Position numbers and translations under genes: made by a program. DNA of 64,000 bases from an uncultured Collinsella sp. (GTDB taxonomy: Bacteria > Actinomycetota > Coriobacteriia > Coriobacteriales > Coriobacteriaceae): assembly GCA_958354105.1 (NCBI GenBank), contig CATWVA010000003.1:38941-102940 (forward strand), given 5' to 3'. The notes beneath the pieces were generated by a model, which saw only the letters and a list, made by a program, of their open reading frames with translations, did no database searches and was not told the DNA's origin. Below, in pieces: positions 35,242-44,574 of the stretch; position 1 is the first letter of the stretch, and every line of letters begins with the position of its first letter.

Positions 35242-35787
35242 GTGTGGTATGTGATCCAGGTTATTAACGGTCGCGAAGACGTAATGCGCGAGCGCATCGA
35301 GCGCATGGTGCCGGCTGGCGCCATGCAGGAGCTTTTTTATCCCCAATATCAAACCGAGATCAAGGTACACGGCGAATGGGTCAACACGACCAAGCCGCTC
35401 TTTCCCGGTTATCTGATCTGCGATACGGCAGATCCCCGTACCGTGCAACAGTATCTGCTGCGCATGGACGACTTTGCCCGGGTGCTTTCCCAGGACGGTC
35501 AGTTTGCGCCGCTGGCAAAAGAAGAGGTCCAGCTTATTGGCAGCTTTACGCATGTGGGAGACCGTGTAGTGCCCATGAGCGAGGCCCTAAAAGACGGCGA
35601 CCAGGTCGTAGTGACGGCAGGTCCGCTGTTGGGCCACGAAGGCCTTATCAAAACCATTAACAGACGCAAGAGCACTGCTTATTTGGAGCTCGACCTGTGC
35701 GGTCGACGCGTAACTACGCGCGTTGGCCTTGCCGTGCTTTCAGCCGAGCAGCGCGTCATGCGAAACCTAAAAAAGGCGATCGCCTAA
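35242..35787 (+). CDS. loaP: NusG-like transcription antiterminator (LoaP/UpxY type)
   Basis: The 181-residue protein has an N-terminal NGN domain (WYVIQVINGREDVMRERIERM, KPLFPGYLICDT) and a C-terminal KOW domain (DGDQVVVTAGPLLGHEGLIK). Specialised NusG paralogues of this kind (LoaP, UpxY, RfaH) let RNA polymerase read through terminators in long polysaccharide or antibiotic operons. It is the first gene of the capsule operon, as expected. The GTG at 35242 follows AAGGGGG at eight bases and starts the conserved MWYVIQV; GTGs three and two codons earlier are alternatives. The choice of LoaP over UpxY rests on the Gram-positive context only. Confidence 0.85.
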   Translation: MWYVIQVINGREDVMRERIERMVPAGAMQELFYPQYQTEIKVHGEWVNTTKPLFPGYLICDTADPRTVQQYLLRMDDFARVLSQDGQFAPLAKEEVQLIGSFTHVGDRVVPMSEALKDGDQVVVTAGPLLGHEGLIKTINRRKSTAYLELDLCGRRVTTRVGLAVLSAEQRVMRNLKKAIA

Positions 35788-35868
35788 CTGCGGGCGACTG
35801 TTTAACGGGACAGGGAGGATCCCCGGGGCGGGGACGTAGGTTTGAAGGAAATAGTGGGAGATAATCAA

Positions 35869-36627
35869 ATGGGGGATGCAGCAACTGCTGCTGTTACGCT
35901 TGAGGACAGGCGCGAGGCTGCAAAGCTTAACAACGTTGGAAAGCATGAGCCTAAGCTGTCGGAGAACGGTGTACCGGCCGACGTGCTGGAAAAGTTGTTG
36001 CCCGGTGACGACATCATTGAACTAGAAGAACCCGTTGTTAACGGTGGACTCTTCTACCGCTTTATCAAGCGATCTTTCGATGTTGTCTCATGCGGGTGCG
36101 CGCTCATTATTCTTGCGATTCCGATGGCTGCTATTGCCGTCAAGATTAAGTCCGAGTCCGAAGGCCCCGTCATTTATGCACAGCGTCGCGTTGGCAAGGA
36201 CGGCAAGGTCTTTAACATTTATAAGTTCCGCAGCATGTATACCGATGCTGAATCGCGTGGTGCTCAGTAGGCCCAGGACGAGGATCCACGCGTAACGCCG
36301 TTTGGTAAGTTCATGCGTAAAACGCGTTTGGATGAGATTCCGCAGTTCTGGAATGTTTTTAAGGGCGATATGAGTCTTATCGGTCCGCGTCCCGAGCGTC
36401 CTGCGTTCTGCGAGGAATTTGAGAAGCGTATTCATGGTTGGCACTTCCGTACCATGGTGCGTCCTGGAATTTCAGGCCTTGCCCAGGTGACCGGCGGATA
36501 CGATCTTCTGCCTAGTGAAAAGGTCGTGTTTGACCTCCAGTACATTAAATCGAGAAACATCAAGATGGATGTTGTGATCATGCTTAAGACGCTTGGCGTT
36601 GTGAGCACCGGAGAAGGTGCAAGGTAA
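35869..36627 (+). pseudogene. Priming sugar-phosphate transferase interrupted by an in-frame TAG
   Basis: The intact reading would be a 252-residue polyprenyl-phosphate sugar phosphotransferase (WbaP/WcaJ/EpsL type), which starts each capsule repeat on the lipid carrier. A roughly 60-residue variable head precedes the membrane segment (SFDVVSCGCALIILAIPMAA) and GPVIYAQRRVGKDGKVFNIY. A TAG at 36268-36270 then follows the codons for SRGAQ. The same frame continues after it with DPRVTPFGKFMRKTRLDEIP (catalytic Asp-Glu), MSLIGPRPERP and RPGISGLAQVTGGY to a TAA at 36625-36627. CAG to TAG is the simplest origin. Without readthrough the catalytic part is lost. Start ATG 35869 has GGGAGA upstream. 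Confidence 0.88.
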
Positions 36628-37811
36628 TGCGTTTACTCTTCTTGACAGATAGCTATCGACCCAGTCGATCAGCCTGTGCCAATCGCGTCAGCGTCCTTGT
36701 TCAGGCTATGCTTGACGCGGGAATTGATGTTCAGGTTCTTTCTTCAAGTGACAGTCTTCTCGGTGCTCCAGAAAATTACGAAAAGCCTGATTTTGTTACG
36801 TTTTTTGAAACATTCCCGCTTCAAGAAAAAACGCTAGTTAATCGTTTAAAGAATAACTTTGGAGGCCAACGGGAGTCTATTAAAGTTGCTGCTGGCATGG
36901 GTGATTTTGATGTCGTGCTTTGCACGACTCCTCCGTTGCTTTTGACAACTTCGGCGATTTCGATTGCAAAAAAGAAGAACGCAAAACTAGTTTTAGATGT
37001 TCGGGATATTTGGCCAGATGTTGCAATCGAAATGGGCACTTTTAAACCAAATAGCCTTTATGGACGATTCTTTTCCCATATTGCAAAGCGTGGTTTTAAA
37101 GCAGCGGATATGGTAACGACGGTCTCGGCGGGAAAAGTCACTAAACTAGCATCTCGAATCTGCAAGGCAGGTGCATCGGTCCAATTAGTTCCCAATGGCA
37201 TTGATGAATCGTTTGTTGAATCTACAGAAGATAAAGCCGTCGTTGATCAATTTAATCTGGATAAAGGCACCGTATGTTCTTATGTGGGCAATATCGGACT
37301 TGCACAGGGCTTGGGAACGCTTCTGGATATTGCTGCAGTGCGGCCGAATATTCGATTCCTTCTATTTGGAACTGGTGCAGACAAGCAAAAGCTTGAAGAC
37401 AGAGTTCACGAAGAAGGTATTACAAACGTAGAGTTTTGCGGCACTGTTGACGCGGCTGGTGTATATACCGTATTAAAGCACTCGGCGTTAGCCTATGTCC
37501 CTTTGGTCAGCTCGAGGCTTAAAGACAGCATTCCAACCAAACTTTATGAATGTATTGCATGTGGTTGTCCGGTTCTTCTTGCAGCCCAAGGCGATTCCGT
37601 TGACTTACTTGAGGAAAGTGGCCTTGGTAAACATGCTGCCCCTGAAGATCCAAAAGGATTGCTTCGAGAGTTCGATGCCTTGATTGAACAAAAATATACT
37701 GAGGAAGAAAAGCGAAATGCTGCCGCTCGAATGCTATCAGAGCATTCGAGACAAAAGGCGGCTTGTGAATTCGCTGAGTTGCTGCTGGCTGAATTCGAGG
37801 GCGATTGCTGA
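36627..37811 (+). CDS. Glycosyltransferase family 4
   Basis: The 394-residue GT-B protein should add a sugar to the lipid-linked repeat unit at the cytoplasmic face. N-terminal LFLTDSYRPSRSACANRV begins the acceptor domain, LDVRDIWPDVAIEMG is typical of WbuB/WcaI-like GT4 enzymes, and CSYVGNIGLAQGLGTLLDI and PLVSSRLKDSIPTKLYECIA form the nucleotide-sugar-binding half. Its ATG overlaps the TAA of the preceding gene (TAATG). Codons are more A+T-rich than in core genes, which points to an acquired cassette. Confidence 0.88.
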   Translation: MRLLFLTDSYRPSRSACANRVSVLVQAMLDAGIDVQVLSSSDSLLGAPENYEKPDFVTFFETFPLQEKTLVNRLKNNFGGQRESIKVAAGMGDFDVVLCTTPPLLLTTSAISIAKKKNAKLVLDVRDIWPDVAIEMGTFKPNSLYGRFFSHIAKRGFKAADMVTTVSAGKVTKLASRICKAGASVQLVPNGIDESFVESTEDKAVVDQFNLDKGTVCSYVGNIGLAQGLGTLLDIAAVRPNIRFLLFGTGADKQKLEDRVHEEGITNVEFCGTVDAAGVYTVLKHSALAYVPLVSSRLKDSIPTKLYECIACGCPVLLAAQGDSVDLLEESGLGKHAAPEDPKGLLREFDALIEQKYTEEEKRNAAARMLSEHSRQKAACEFAELLLAEFEGDC

Positions 37812-37813
37812 TA

Positions 37814-39409
37814 ATGAAATTGCCCAGTATCCAAAAAGCGCTTCTATACGCAAGAACCATTCGTCGCATGAAGCCATCCATGATTGGCTCTAGACTAAAA
37901 GGGCTTCACAAAGTGCCTTTAACGGTTCCTCCGCGTATTCAGTATTTAAGCTTAGCTATACCTAGTCTAGACTGCGACGAAATTTACGCTGGCCGGTTCG
38001 ATGTCGATGCGCTGGCTCGAAATGAATTCTTTCTCATCAACGAGAGGCATAAGGTAGATCTTTCGTGCTGGAATGTTCCTGAGGCCTCTCATCTATGGAA
38101 TTTCAATCTTCATTACTTCGAATTTTGCATTCCTCTTGCAGCACGCTATGCATTGGGCGGAGACCGAGAGGATCTCGATCAATTTAAGAGAGTTGTTCTC
38201 ACTTGGATTGCGACATGCAAATATCCGCTTGGCGATGCTTGGCATCCTTATACAATTTCTCTAAGGCTCGTCAATTGGCTTATCTGTATAGATTTGTTTG
38301 GTGATGCGCTGGCGGAAGACTCCATTTTTATGGAAACGGTATTTGAGAGCATGTATCACCAATACCGTCACCTGCTTGTAAATCAAGAAAAGCACCTGTT
38401 AGCGAATCATTTTTTTGAAAATCTAAAGACGATCATTATTTGTGCCCTAATGTTTGGTGAAGATGGTGTGCTGTCGTCTGTTGAGCGTGAATACATAAAA
38501 CAGCTTGACGAGCAAATTCTTCCAGACGGCGTCCACTATGAACGCTCTATGATGTATCACAAACTCATTCTCGAGGGCCTATTGCGTGTGGAGCTTGCTT
38601 ACCGTTCGGTCGGTAAATCCGCACCAAAAAAAGTGGCTACAAAATCCAAGCAAATGCTTGACGCCATGGCTTCAATTGAGCGGGGTATGGGGAAGACGCC
38701 ATTCTTTAACGACGCTGCCGACGGTGTTGCAAAAGAATGCGAGCCACTCATTCATGCATGCCGAAACATCTATGGCTACGAGCCCGATTGCACTAAGACT
38801 GCCTTCCCTGACTCTGGCTTCTACAAGCTCTACGACGACACCGCCGCTTTGGTTTTCTTCGCGGGGAAGCCTGGCCCGCCTTACATGCTGGGTCACGCCC
38901 ACTGCGACCTTCTGAGTTTCGAGCTCTCGATTGCCGGCGAGCCCACGATCGTGAACTCGGGCACTTACGCCTACCAGAGCGAGCTGAGACCCTACTTCCG
39001 CAGTACGGCAGCACATAACACCGCAACCGTCGACGGCGATGAACAGATGGAGTGCTGGGCCGAGCACCGAGTGGCACGAGGCGTACGTGAGGTACGCGTC
39101 GAGCGCGCTACCGAGTGCTGTATCACAGCAAGCTTCCGAAACTACAAGGGGCACCTGCACCGACGCACGGTCATTCTTTCAGACGGTTCCCTCAGCGTCG
39201 AAGACCGTACCGACCGAGAGGACATTAGCCTTGTCCAGTGCTTTCACCAAGCGCGCCCGGGACTGGTGCGAATAGTCCCCGTCCCTGGGTGCGTCAAACG
39301 GAACTCACTTGTTGAAGCATCTTGTCTTCTCGGCGAGATTCACTCGTCATCTCTTGTCGAAGTGTCCCGTTTTGGTTCGGTCGCAAGCAATATCTTGTAT
39401 GGCCCGTAA
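37814..39409 (+). CDS. Heparinase II/III-like protein of the capsule locus
   Basis: The 531-residue product resembles heparinase II/III (alginate-lyase-like) proteins: an alpha-toroid half with LWNFNLHYFEFCIPLA and HYERSMMYHKLILEGLLRVE, then a beta-sheet half with GHAHCDLLSFELSIAGEPT and FRSTAAHNTATVDGDEQME. Such proteins occur in capsule operons, where they may act as lyases or epimerases on uronate-rich polymer. The composition changes near base 38790: the first half is A+T-rich like the neighbouring glycosyltransferase, the second half G+C-rich like wecC, as if recombined inside the gene. ATG 37814 lies two bases past the previous stop. Confidence 0.82.
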   Translation: MKLPSIQKALLYARTIRRMKPSMIGSRLKGLHKVPLTVPPRIQYLSLAIPSLDCDEIYAGRFDVDALARNEFFLINERHKVDLSCWNVPEASHLWNFNLHYFEFCIPLAARYALGGDREDLDQFKRVVLTWIATCKYPLGDAWHPYTISLRLVNWLICIDLFGDALAEDSIFMETVFESMYHQYRHLLVNQEKHLLANHFFENLKTIIICALMFGEDGVLSSVEREYIKQLDEQILPDGVHYERSMMYHKLILEGLLRVELAYRSVGKSAPKKVATKSKQMLDAMASIERGMGKTPFFNDAADGVAKECEPLIHACRNIYGYEPDCTKTAFPDSGFYKLYDDTAALVFFAGKPGPPYMLGHAHCDLLSFELSIAGEPTIVNSGTYAYQSELRPYFRSTAAHNTATVDGDEQMECWAEHRVARGVREVRVERATECCITASFRNYKGHLHRRTVILSDGSLSVEDRTDREDISLVQCFHQARPGLVRIVPVPGCVKRNSLVEASCLLGEIHSSSLVEVSRFGSVASNILYGP

Positions 39410-39494
39410 AGCGTCTGACGGCCCTACTTTCTCACAATCGTCCTCTATGTCATGGCTGTACTCGGCCAGACTAATTAAGAAAGGAACCTCGAAT

Positions 39495-40712
39495 ATGGTT
39501 AACGTTATCGGTCTCGGCTACATCGGCCTGCCCACCGCCCTCATGATGGCATCCCACGGCGTGGAGGTCGTGGGCACGGACTACAACGAGGAGCTCGTCG
39601 CCACGCTCAACGCCGGCAAGACCACCTTCAAGGAGGAGGGCTTGGACGAGCTGTTCGCCGACGCCCTGAAGTCCGGAATCAAGTTCTCCACCGACTACCA
39701 GGTCTGCGACACCTACATCGTCTCGGTCCCCACGCCCTACGACAAGCTAGACAAGAAGATCGACCCCTGCTACGTCGTGGCGGCCTGCAAGACCGTCCTC
39801 GAGGTCGCGCCCGAGGGCGCCGTGCTCGTAGTCGAGTCCACCGTCTCGCCCAACACCATCGACCGCTTCGTTCGCCCGCTGCTCACAGAGGCCGGCCGCG
39901 AGGACGTCAGGCTCGTCCACGCCCCCGAGCGCATCATCCCGGGCAACATGGTCTACGAGCTGCTGCACAACAACCGCACCATCGGCGCCGACGACCCCGA
40001 GGTGGGCGAGGCCGTGGCGAAGGTCTACGCCAGCTTCTGCCAGGGCGAGATCTCCGTCACCGATATCCGCACCGCCGAGATGACCAAGGTCGTCGAGAAC
40101 ACCTTCCGCGCGGTGAACATCGCCTTCTCCAACGAGCTCGCCAAGATCTGCCGCATCGGCGGCATGGACGTCGCCGAGGTCATCCGCATCGCCAACAAGC
40201 ACCCGCGCGTGAACATCCTCAACCCCGGTCCGGGCGTCGGCGGCCACTGCATCCCGGTCGACCCGTGGTTCCTGGTCGGCGACTACCCCGAGACCGCCAA
40301 CTTCATCCGCCTCGCCCTTCAGACCAACGCCTCCATGCCCGAGTACGTCATGCACCGGGCCCATGAGGTCATGGCGGAGCGCGGCATCGCTGACGCCTCG
40401 AAGGTCGGCATCTACGGCCTCACCTACAAGGAGAACGTCGACGACGTCCGCGAGTCCCCGACGCTGCAGATGCTCGAGTCCATGTCCGAGCACCTCTGCG
40501 CCGGCTCCGTCAAGGTCTACGACCCGTGGGTCGAGCGCGACGAGGTTCCCGGCCAGGTCCATTCCATGGAGGAGTTCCTGGACGGCCTGGAGATGGTGAT
40601 CGTGATGGTCGGCCACTCCCAGGTCACGGACAACCCCGGCATCTTCGGAGACCGCGTCCTCATCGACCCGCGCAACGTCTGCGGCGACGGAGAGAACGTC
40701 TACAAGCTTTAG
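39495..40712 (+). CDS. wecC: UDP-N-acetyl-D-mannosamine dehydrogenase
   Basis: The 405-residue enzyme oxidises UDP-ManNAc to UDP-ManNAcA with two NAD. VIGLGYIGLPTALMM is the NAD-binding fold, APERIIPGNMVYELLHNNR resembles the WecC subgroup, GPGVGGHCIPVDPWFLV holds the catalytic cysteine, and GLTYKENVDDVRESPTL is in the UDP-binding domain. The ATG at 39495 follows AAGGAA; the open frame upstream is not conserved. The partner epimerase wecB lies 4.4 kb downstream in the same operon. Both are strongly G+C-rich compared with the genes between them. Confidence 0.93.
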   Translation: MVNVIGLGYIGLPTALMMASHGVEVVGTDYNEELVATLNAGKTTFKEEGLDELFADALKSGIKFSTDYQVCDTYIVSVPTPYDKLDKKIDPCYVVAACKTVLEVAPEGAVLVVESTVSPNTIDRFVRPLLTEAGREDVRLVHAPERIIPGNMVYELLHNNRTIGADDPEVGEAVAKVYASFCQGEISVTDIRTAEMTKVVENTFRAVNIAFSNELAKICRIGGMDVAEVIRIANKHPRVNILNPGPGVGGHCIPVDPWFLVGDYPETANFIRLALQTNASMPEYVMHRAHEVMAERGIADASKVGIYGLTYKENVDDVRESPTLQMLESMSEHLCAGSVKVYDPWVERDEVPGQVHSMEEFLDGLEMVIVMVGHSQVTDNPGIFGDRVLIDPRNVCGDGENVYKL

Positions 40713-40733
40713 CATTTATTTGCGTGGGGACGG

Positions 40734-41861
40734 ATGATGATTAAGAACAATAAAAAGTATCGAGTGTTAGTTGCTGCTGAGAACTATCCTGGGAATCCAA
40801 ATGGGAAAAATGTCTCTCATCAGTTTGTTCATGTAAGAAATGCATCTTATAAGGCATCTGGCGTTGACGTTACTGTGCTTAATTTCAGCTCGGAAAATGA
40901 CTATATGTTCGAGGGTCTTCCAGTTATTTGCCCTCGAACATATACTGAGCAAAAGGGCCAGTTTGATGTTCTGATATTCCATCAACCCAATCTTAAACAT
41001 GCCGTCCCTTTTTGCCTTAAGAACTCTGATGACTTTAAGAGCTTCATTTTCTTCTTCCATGGTCATGAGGTGCTTAAGCTCAGTGTCTCTTATCCTAAGC
41101 CGTACAGTTACTGCAAAGATAATTACCTTGCAGTAAAAACGAGAGATGTGTATGACGATATTAAATTTGTAGTACTTAGGCAGTTTTTCTCGAAGGTCAA
41201 GGCCAAGTCGCATTTTGTTTTCGTCAGCGGTTGGATGTATGACGAGTTTAAGAAATGGCTTAAGGTCGATGATTCCTTTCTCGGCAATCGAGCTCGAATA
41301 ATTCCTAATTGCATCGCCGATGAATTTGAAAACAATTCATATGATTGTCGATGCGAGAAGACATACGACTTTATCACTGTTCGTGGAAATCTTGATACAT
41401 CAAAATATGCCGTTGATTTAGTGATAGAAACCGCAAGATCAAATCCCGATTATTCTTTCCTTGTTGTAGGAAAAGGAAGGATATTCGAACACTTCGGTAA
41501 GCCCGAAAATCTATTTTGGCTGGATATGACGCTATCTCATTCAGAAATTACACGGTACTTAAACGAAGCTCGTTTTGCGTTAATGCCTACTCGCACCGAT
41601 GCCCAGGGTCTTATGATGTGCGAAATGGCTTCCTTTGGCATACCTCTTATTACCTCGGATATTTCGGTATGTCGTGAGGTGATGGCGGGGTTTGATAACG
41701 TTGCTTTAGTCTCTAATGATTCTTTCTCGAAAGACGCCATAACTGCTTCTAAGAAGTTATTTCCAAAGAGCGGATCTTTTTCGCCGTTTTCCAAAAGAAA
41801 CACTATCGAACGCGAGATCAGGCTTATTGACGAAGCAATTGAGGAGAGGGCTGAATGCTGA
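40734..41861 (+). CDS. Glycosyltransferase, GT-B fold
   Basis: The 375-residue A+T-rich gene encodes a probable GT4-type transferase. The N-terminus YRVLVAAENYPGNPNGKNVS and the middle FVSGWMYDEFKKWLK followed by IIPNCIADEFE are typical of GT-B proteins. The C-terminal half has a Rossmann-like FLVVGKGRIFEHFGK and MPTRTDAQGLMMCEMASFG, where the acidic residues correspond to the usual E(x7)E region. Donor and linkage are unknown. A second ATG directly follows the first (40737). It overlaps the polymerase gene by seven bases. Confidence 0.8.
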   Translation: MMIKNNKKYRVLVAAENYPGNPNGKNVSHQFVHVRNASYKASGVDVTVLNFSSENDYMFEGLPVICPRTYTEQKGQFDVLIFHQPNLKHAVPFCLKNSDDFKSFIFFFHGHEVLKLSVSYPKPYSYCKDNYLAVKTRDVYDDIKFVVLRQFFSKVKAKSHFVFVSGWMYDEFKKWLKVDDSFLGNRARIIPNCIADEFENNSYDCRCEKTYDFITVRGNLDTSKYAVDLVIETARSNPDYSFLVVGKGRIFEHFGKPENLFWLDMTLSHSEITRYLNEARFALMPTRTDAQGLMMCEMASFGIPLITSDISVCREVMAGFDNVALVSNDSFSKDAITASKKLFPKSGSFSPFSKRNTIEREIRLIDEAIEERAEC

Positions 41862-43165
41862 TTCTGCTTGGTTTGCTTCAACTGATTGCATGCATTGGGC
41901 TTCTAGTTTGGGAGTTCAATAAGCGTTCTGTAGCTATCTTTTTTTGGGGCATGCTAACAATTGTTTTTTCGTTTCCTCATTTTATTGTCTCTCTTGCCGG
42001 AAACTATTCATGTAAAGAATCGTCAATAGCTACTGCTTCCCTTTTTGTTATTTTATTTTCTGGATTTTATTGGCTTACAAGAAGTGTGACCCTTAAACCA
42101 AAGAATATTGCTGACTGCGATTCTCTTTCGCTCGGTGTTAATACCGAAGAAGGAATTAAGAAGCTTGATTTTGTCGTCACCTTCTTTGTTCTTGCGTTTG
42201 TTGTTTGGCTGCTCGCCTTCTCAAAGTCGTCGCTCGGGGGGCTTGGCAATACAAGCTGGGGCCAATTCTATAGAGCAACGAGCAGTCTTGGATTTTCCCC
42301 GTTATTCCTAGCGCCATATCTATTTGCGTGTAGCGGCGGCGCGGTTATTAACTCAGTCAGGTCAAAGAGAAAGCTGCAGTCATTTTTACTTATTGCTTGC
42401 TGCCTGATTTATTTATTTGTTACTAAAAATCGTGTTGTTATGCTTGCCGTAGCGTGTCCTTTCTGCCTCCTTCTAATCGATCGTTTCAAGAAGATAGGTT
42501 TGAAACAGATCATTGTGGCTATCTGTGCCGTTGCTTTTGTCGTTTATCTTGTCTATGCAGTGTTGATATTTCGTCATGCAGGAACAATCGACACATTTAT
42601 ATCAAGTTTTTCTTTTTCTGATTTTAACAAAAAAGTGTTAAGCGCGATTTTAACCGGAGAAGGAGAACTTGGTCTGAGAAATATTTTCTATTACTTCATC
42701 GATTTCAATAATCAATTTACTGGCTTTGGAGTGGGGGCAACTTATCTAAGGGTTCTTTTATTCTGGCTTCCTGGAAGCCTGTCCCTTGGTATCAAGCCAG
42801 ATGATTTTGCAATTACGATGGCTTCTGCATATATGGGAAACCCTTCTAATACAGCCTACTCAGTTCATCCAACATTTTTTGGTGACGCTTATGCAAATTT
42901 TGGCTTCATGGGGTTTTGGGTTGGCATCCTTTGGGGGGCCATTTTTAATGTAATTGATACCTATGTCGGAAAGAAGAGCGACCATCTTCGTCCTTATTTA
43001 ATTTCGACACTCGCTTTTTCGTTTGTCATTATCGGTAGAGGGTCTGTTTACAACGGAGCTGTTATTGCTGTAATTTCTATTTCGCTTCTCATCTTTTCGA
43101 ATTGGCTATTAGACAGGTTCTTCCAAAACAACAAGGTTTCGAAAAAGATTGATAGGTGGCTCTAA
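41855..43165 (+). CDS. Polysaccharide repeat-unit polymerase, Wzy-like
   Basis: The 436-residue protein is very hydrophobic, with about ten to twelve transmembrane helices starting MLILLGLLQLIACIGLLVW, and has a large outside loop near GNPSNTAYSVHPTFFGDAY, as in O-antigen polymerases. Primary sequence in this class is poorly conserved, so the call rests on topology and on lying directly before a flippase in a capsule operon. The ATG overlaps the previous gene and its stop directly abuts the flippase ATG. Confidence 0.78.
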   Translation: MLILLGLLQLIACIGLLVWEFNKRSVAIFFWGMLTIVFSFPHFIVSLAGNYSCKESSIATASLFVILFSGFYWLTRSVTLKPKNIADCDSLSLGVNTEEGIKKLDFVVTFFVLAFVVWLLAFSKSSLGGLGNTSWGQFYRATSSLGFSPLFLAPYLFACSGGAVINSVRSKRKLQSFLLIACCLIYLFVTKNRVVMLAVACPFCLLLIDRFKKIGLKQIIVAICAVAFVVYLVYAVLIFRHAGTIDTFISSFSFSDFNKKVLSAILTGEGELGLRNIFYYFIDFNNQFTGFGVGATYLRVLLFWLPGSLSLGIKPDDFAITMASAYMGNPSNTAYSVHPTFFGDAYANFGFMGFWVGILWGAIFNVIDTYVGKKSDHLRPYLISTLAFSFVIIGRGSVYNGAVIAVISISLLIFSNWLLDRFFQNNKVSKKIDRWL

Positions 43166-44560
43166 ATGAGGGCTCTGCTTGGTTATTCTGTTGCAAGTTG
43201 GTTATCTGCCATTATCGGCTTCATAGCGATCCCTATCGCAACCCGTTCGTTCGATCAAGAAATTATCGGCAAGTTAAATCTATTGCTTTCATGCGCTCTT
43301 ATACTTCAAACGGTAGTTCTTATGGGCCTTGATCAAGGTTATTTGAGGCATTTCTTTGATTTAAAAGGTTCTAGGCAGAAGAACACACTTTTGTTCTTCT
43401 GCCTAGTAATTCCAGTAGTAGCCACCCTGTTAACCTCGTTGATTGTTTTTTTATTTAGCGATTTTGTAATTTCCTTCTTTGATGCTAGTGGAATTCTGAT
43501 CTGCTTCGCATTGGTTTTGGCTTTAAGTTCCTTTGTTATTGTTCGTATCGCTATCTGTTATTGCCGTGTTAAAGGGTTTTTGCCGTTATTCATTCTTCTG
43601 TCTGTCGCCTTTACCATACTTACAAAGTGTCCTTATCTTTTAAACTTTGGTAATAAAAGTCTCGACTCAACACTTAAAATAATGTCAGCCATTTTTATCT
43701 GTGCAGTTATTCTCTCTGCAGCAGTAATGCTTCCTGACATTAAGGGATTCTCATTTCATTACCTTAGAAAGATCGATTATGGTGCAATACTCCGGTATTC
43801 GCTTCCAATGATGCCAGCGATGCTTCTTGCAAATCTTAATACCTACGTCCCACAATTTTCGATTAAGTTATTTTCCGGCTACGCAGATCTGGGCGTTTAT
43901 TCTATGTCTGCAACCGTTGCGTCAGTTGTTGGCCTTGTCTCGGCCGGAGTAAATTCATTCTGGCCCACATATGTGTATGAGCACTACGATGATCATCACG
44001 ACACCGTTATTTTATTTCATAAGGTCCTTGTCTCCGCGCTCTTCGTGCTTGGAGTTGTCTTGATTTCCCTTCGTTTTATGGTCCCTTGGTTTCTTGGAGA
44101 ACGGTACGAGCAGTCTGCGACACTTTTCGCCGTTCTTATCATTTCCCCAATTTGCTACTCGATTGGTGAAACATCTGGCATTGGGATTCAAATTGCCAAG
44201 CGAAGCCGGTTTTATCTTTTTATTTACTCTGCTGGTTTAGTTTTAAATGTAATTTTGGCAACAGGACTCACGGCTATTTTTGGAATGATAGGTTCAGCTA
44301 TCTCGGTTGCAGCAGTTGCCATGTTGATGCTCTTTCTCAAAACGAGTGTGGGTAATAAATATTATGACAGCATTGGTTCTTTTAGATGGTTCACTGCGTG
44401 CGTTTTACTTCTTGTTCTACAGGCGGTATCGGCAATTATGCTTCCCTATGCCTGTAGCGTTATTGCTTGCATTGCCTCGGTTGTACTATTTCCTTTAGTT
44501 GTTGGCATTCAAGACTGCAGGTCAACTCTTTCAACGGTATATAGCTACATTCGAAAATAA
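43166..44560 (+). CDS. Polysaccharide flippase, Wzx/MATE-like
   Basis: The 464-residue membrane protein has about fourteen helices and begins LLGYSVASWLSAIIGFIAIP, followed by an amphipathic DQEIIGKLN, matching the polysaccharide-transporter family. It would flip the lipid-linked repeat unit to the outside before Wzy polymerises it. The gene is A+T-rich. A perfect 15-bp inverted repeat (43371-43385 and 43392-43406) with a six-base loop lies inside it. Confidence 0.85.
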   Translation: MRALLGYSVASWLSAIIGFIAIPIATRSFDQEIIGKLNLLLSCALILQTVVLMGLDQGYLRHFFDLKGSRQKNTLLFFCLVIPVVATLLTSLIVFLFSDFVISFFDASGILICFALVLALSSFVIVRIAICYCRVKGFLPLFILLSVAFTILTKCPYLLNFGNKSLDSTLKIMSAIFICAVILSAAVMLPDIKGFSFHYLRKIDYGAILRYSLPMMPAMLLANLNTYVPQFSIKLFSGYADLGVYSMSATVASVVGLVSAGVNSFWPTYVYEHYDDHHDTVILFHKVLVSALFVLGVVLISLRFMVPWFLGERYEQSATLFAVLIISPICYSIGETSGIGIQIAKRSRFYLFIYSAGLVLNVILATGLTAIFGMIGSAISVAAVAMLMLFLKTSVGNKYYDSIGSFRWFTACVLLLVLQAVSAIMLPYACSVIACIASVVLFPLVVGIQDCRSTLSTVYSYIRK

Positions 44561-44574
44561 TAGTGTGGTGTCTT

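Noticed and set aside
36268..36270. TAG reassigned to glutamine
   Set aside because: cobO, cbiJ and def end in TAG at their normal family lengths, so the codon is a working stop here.
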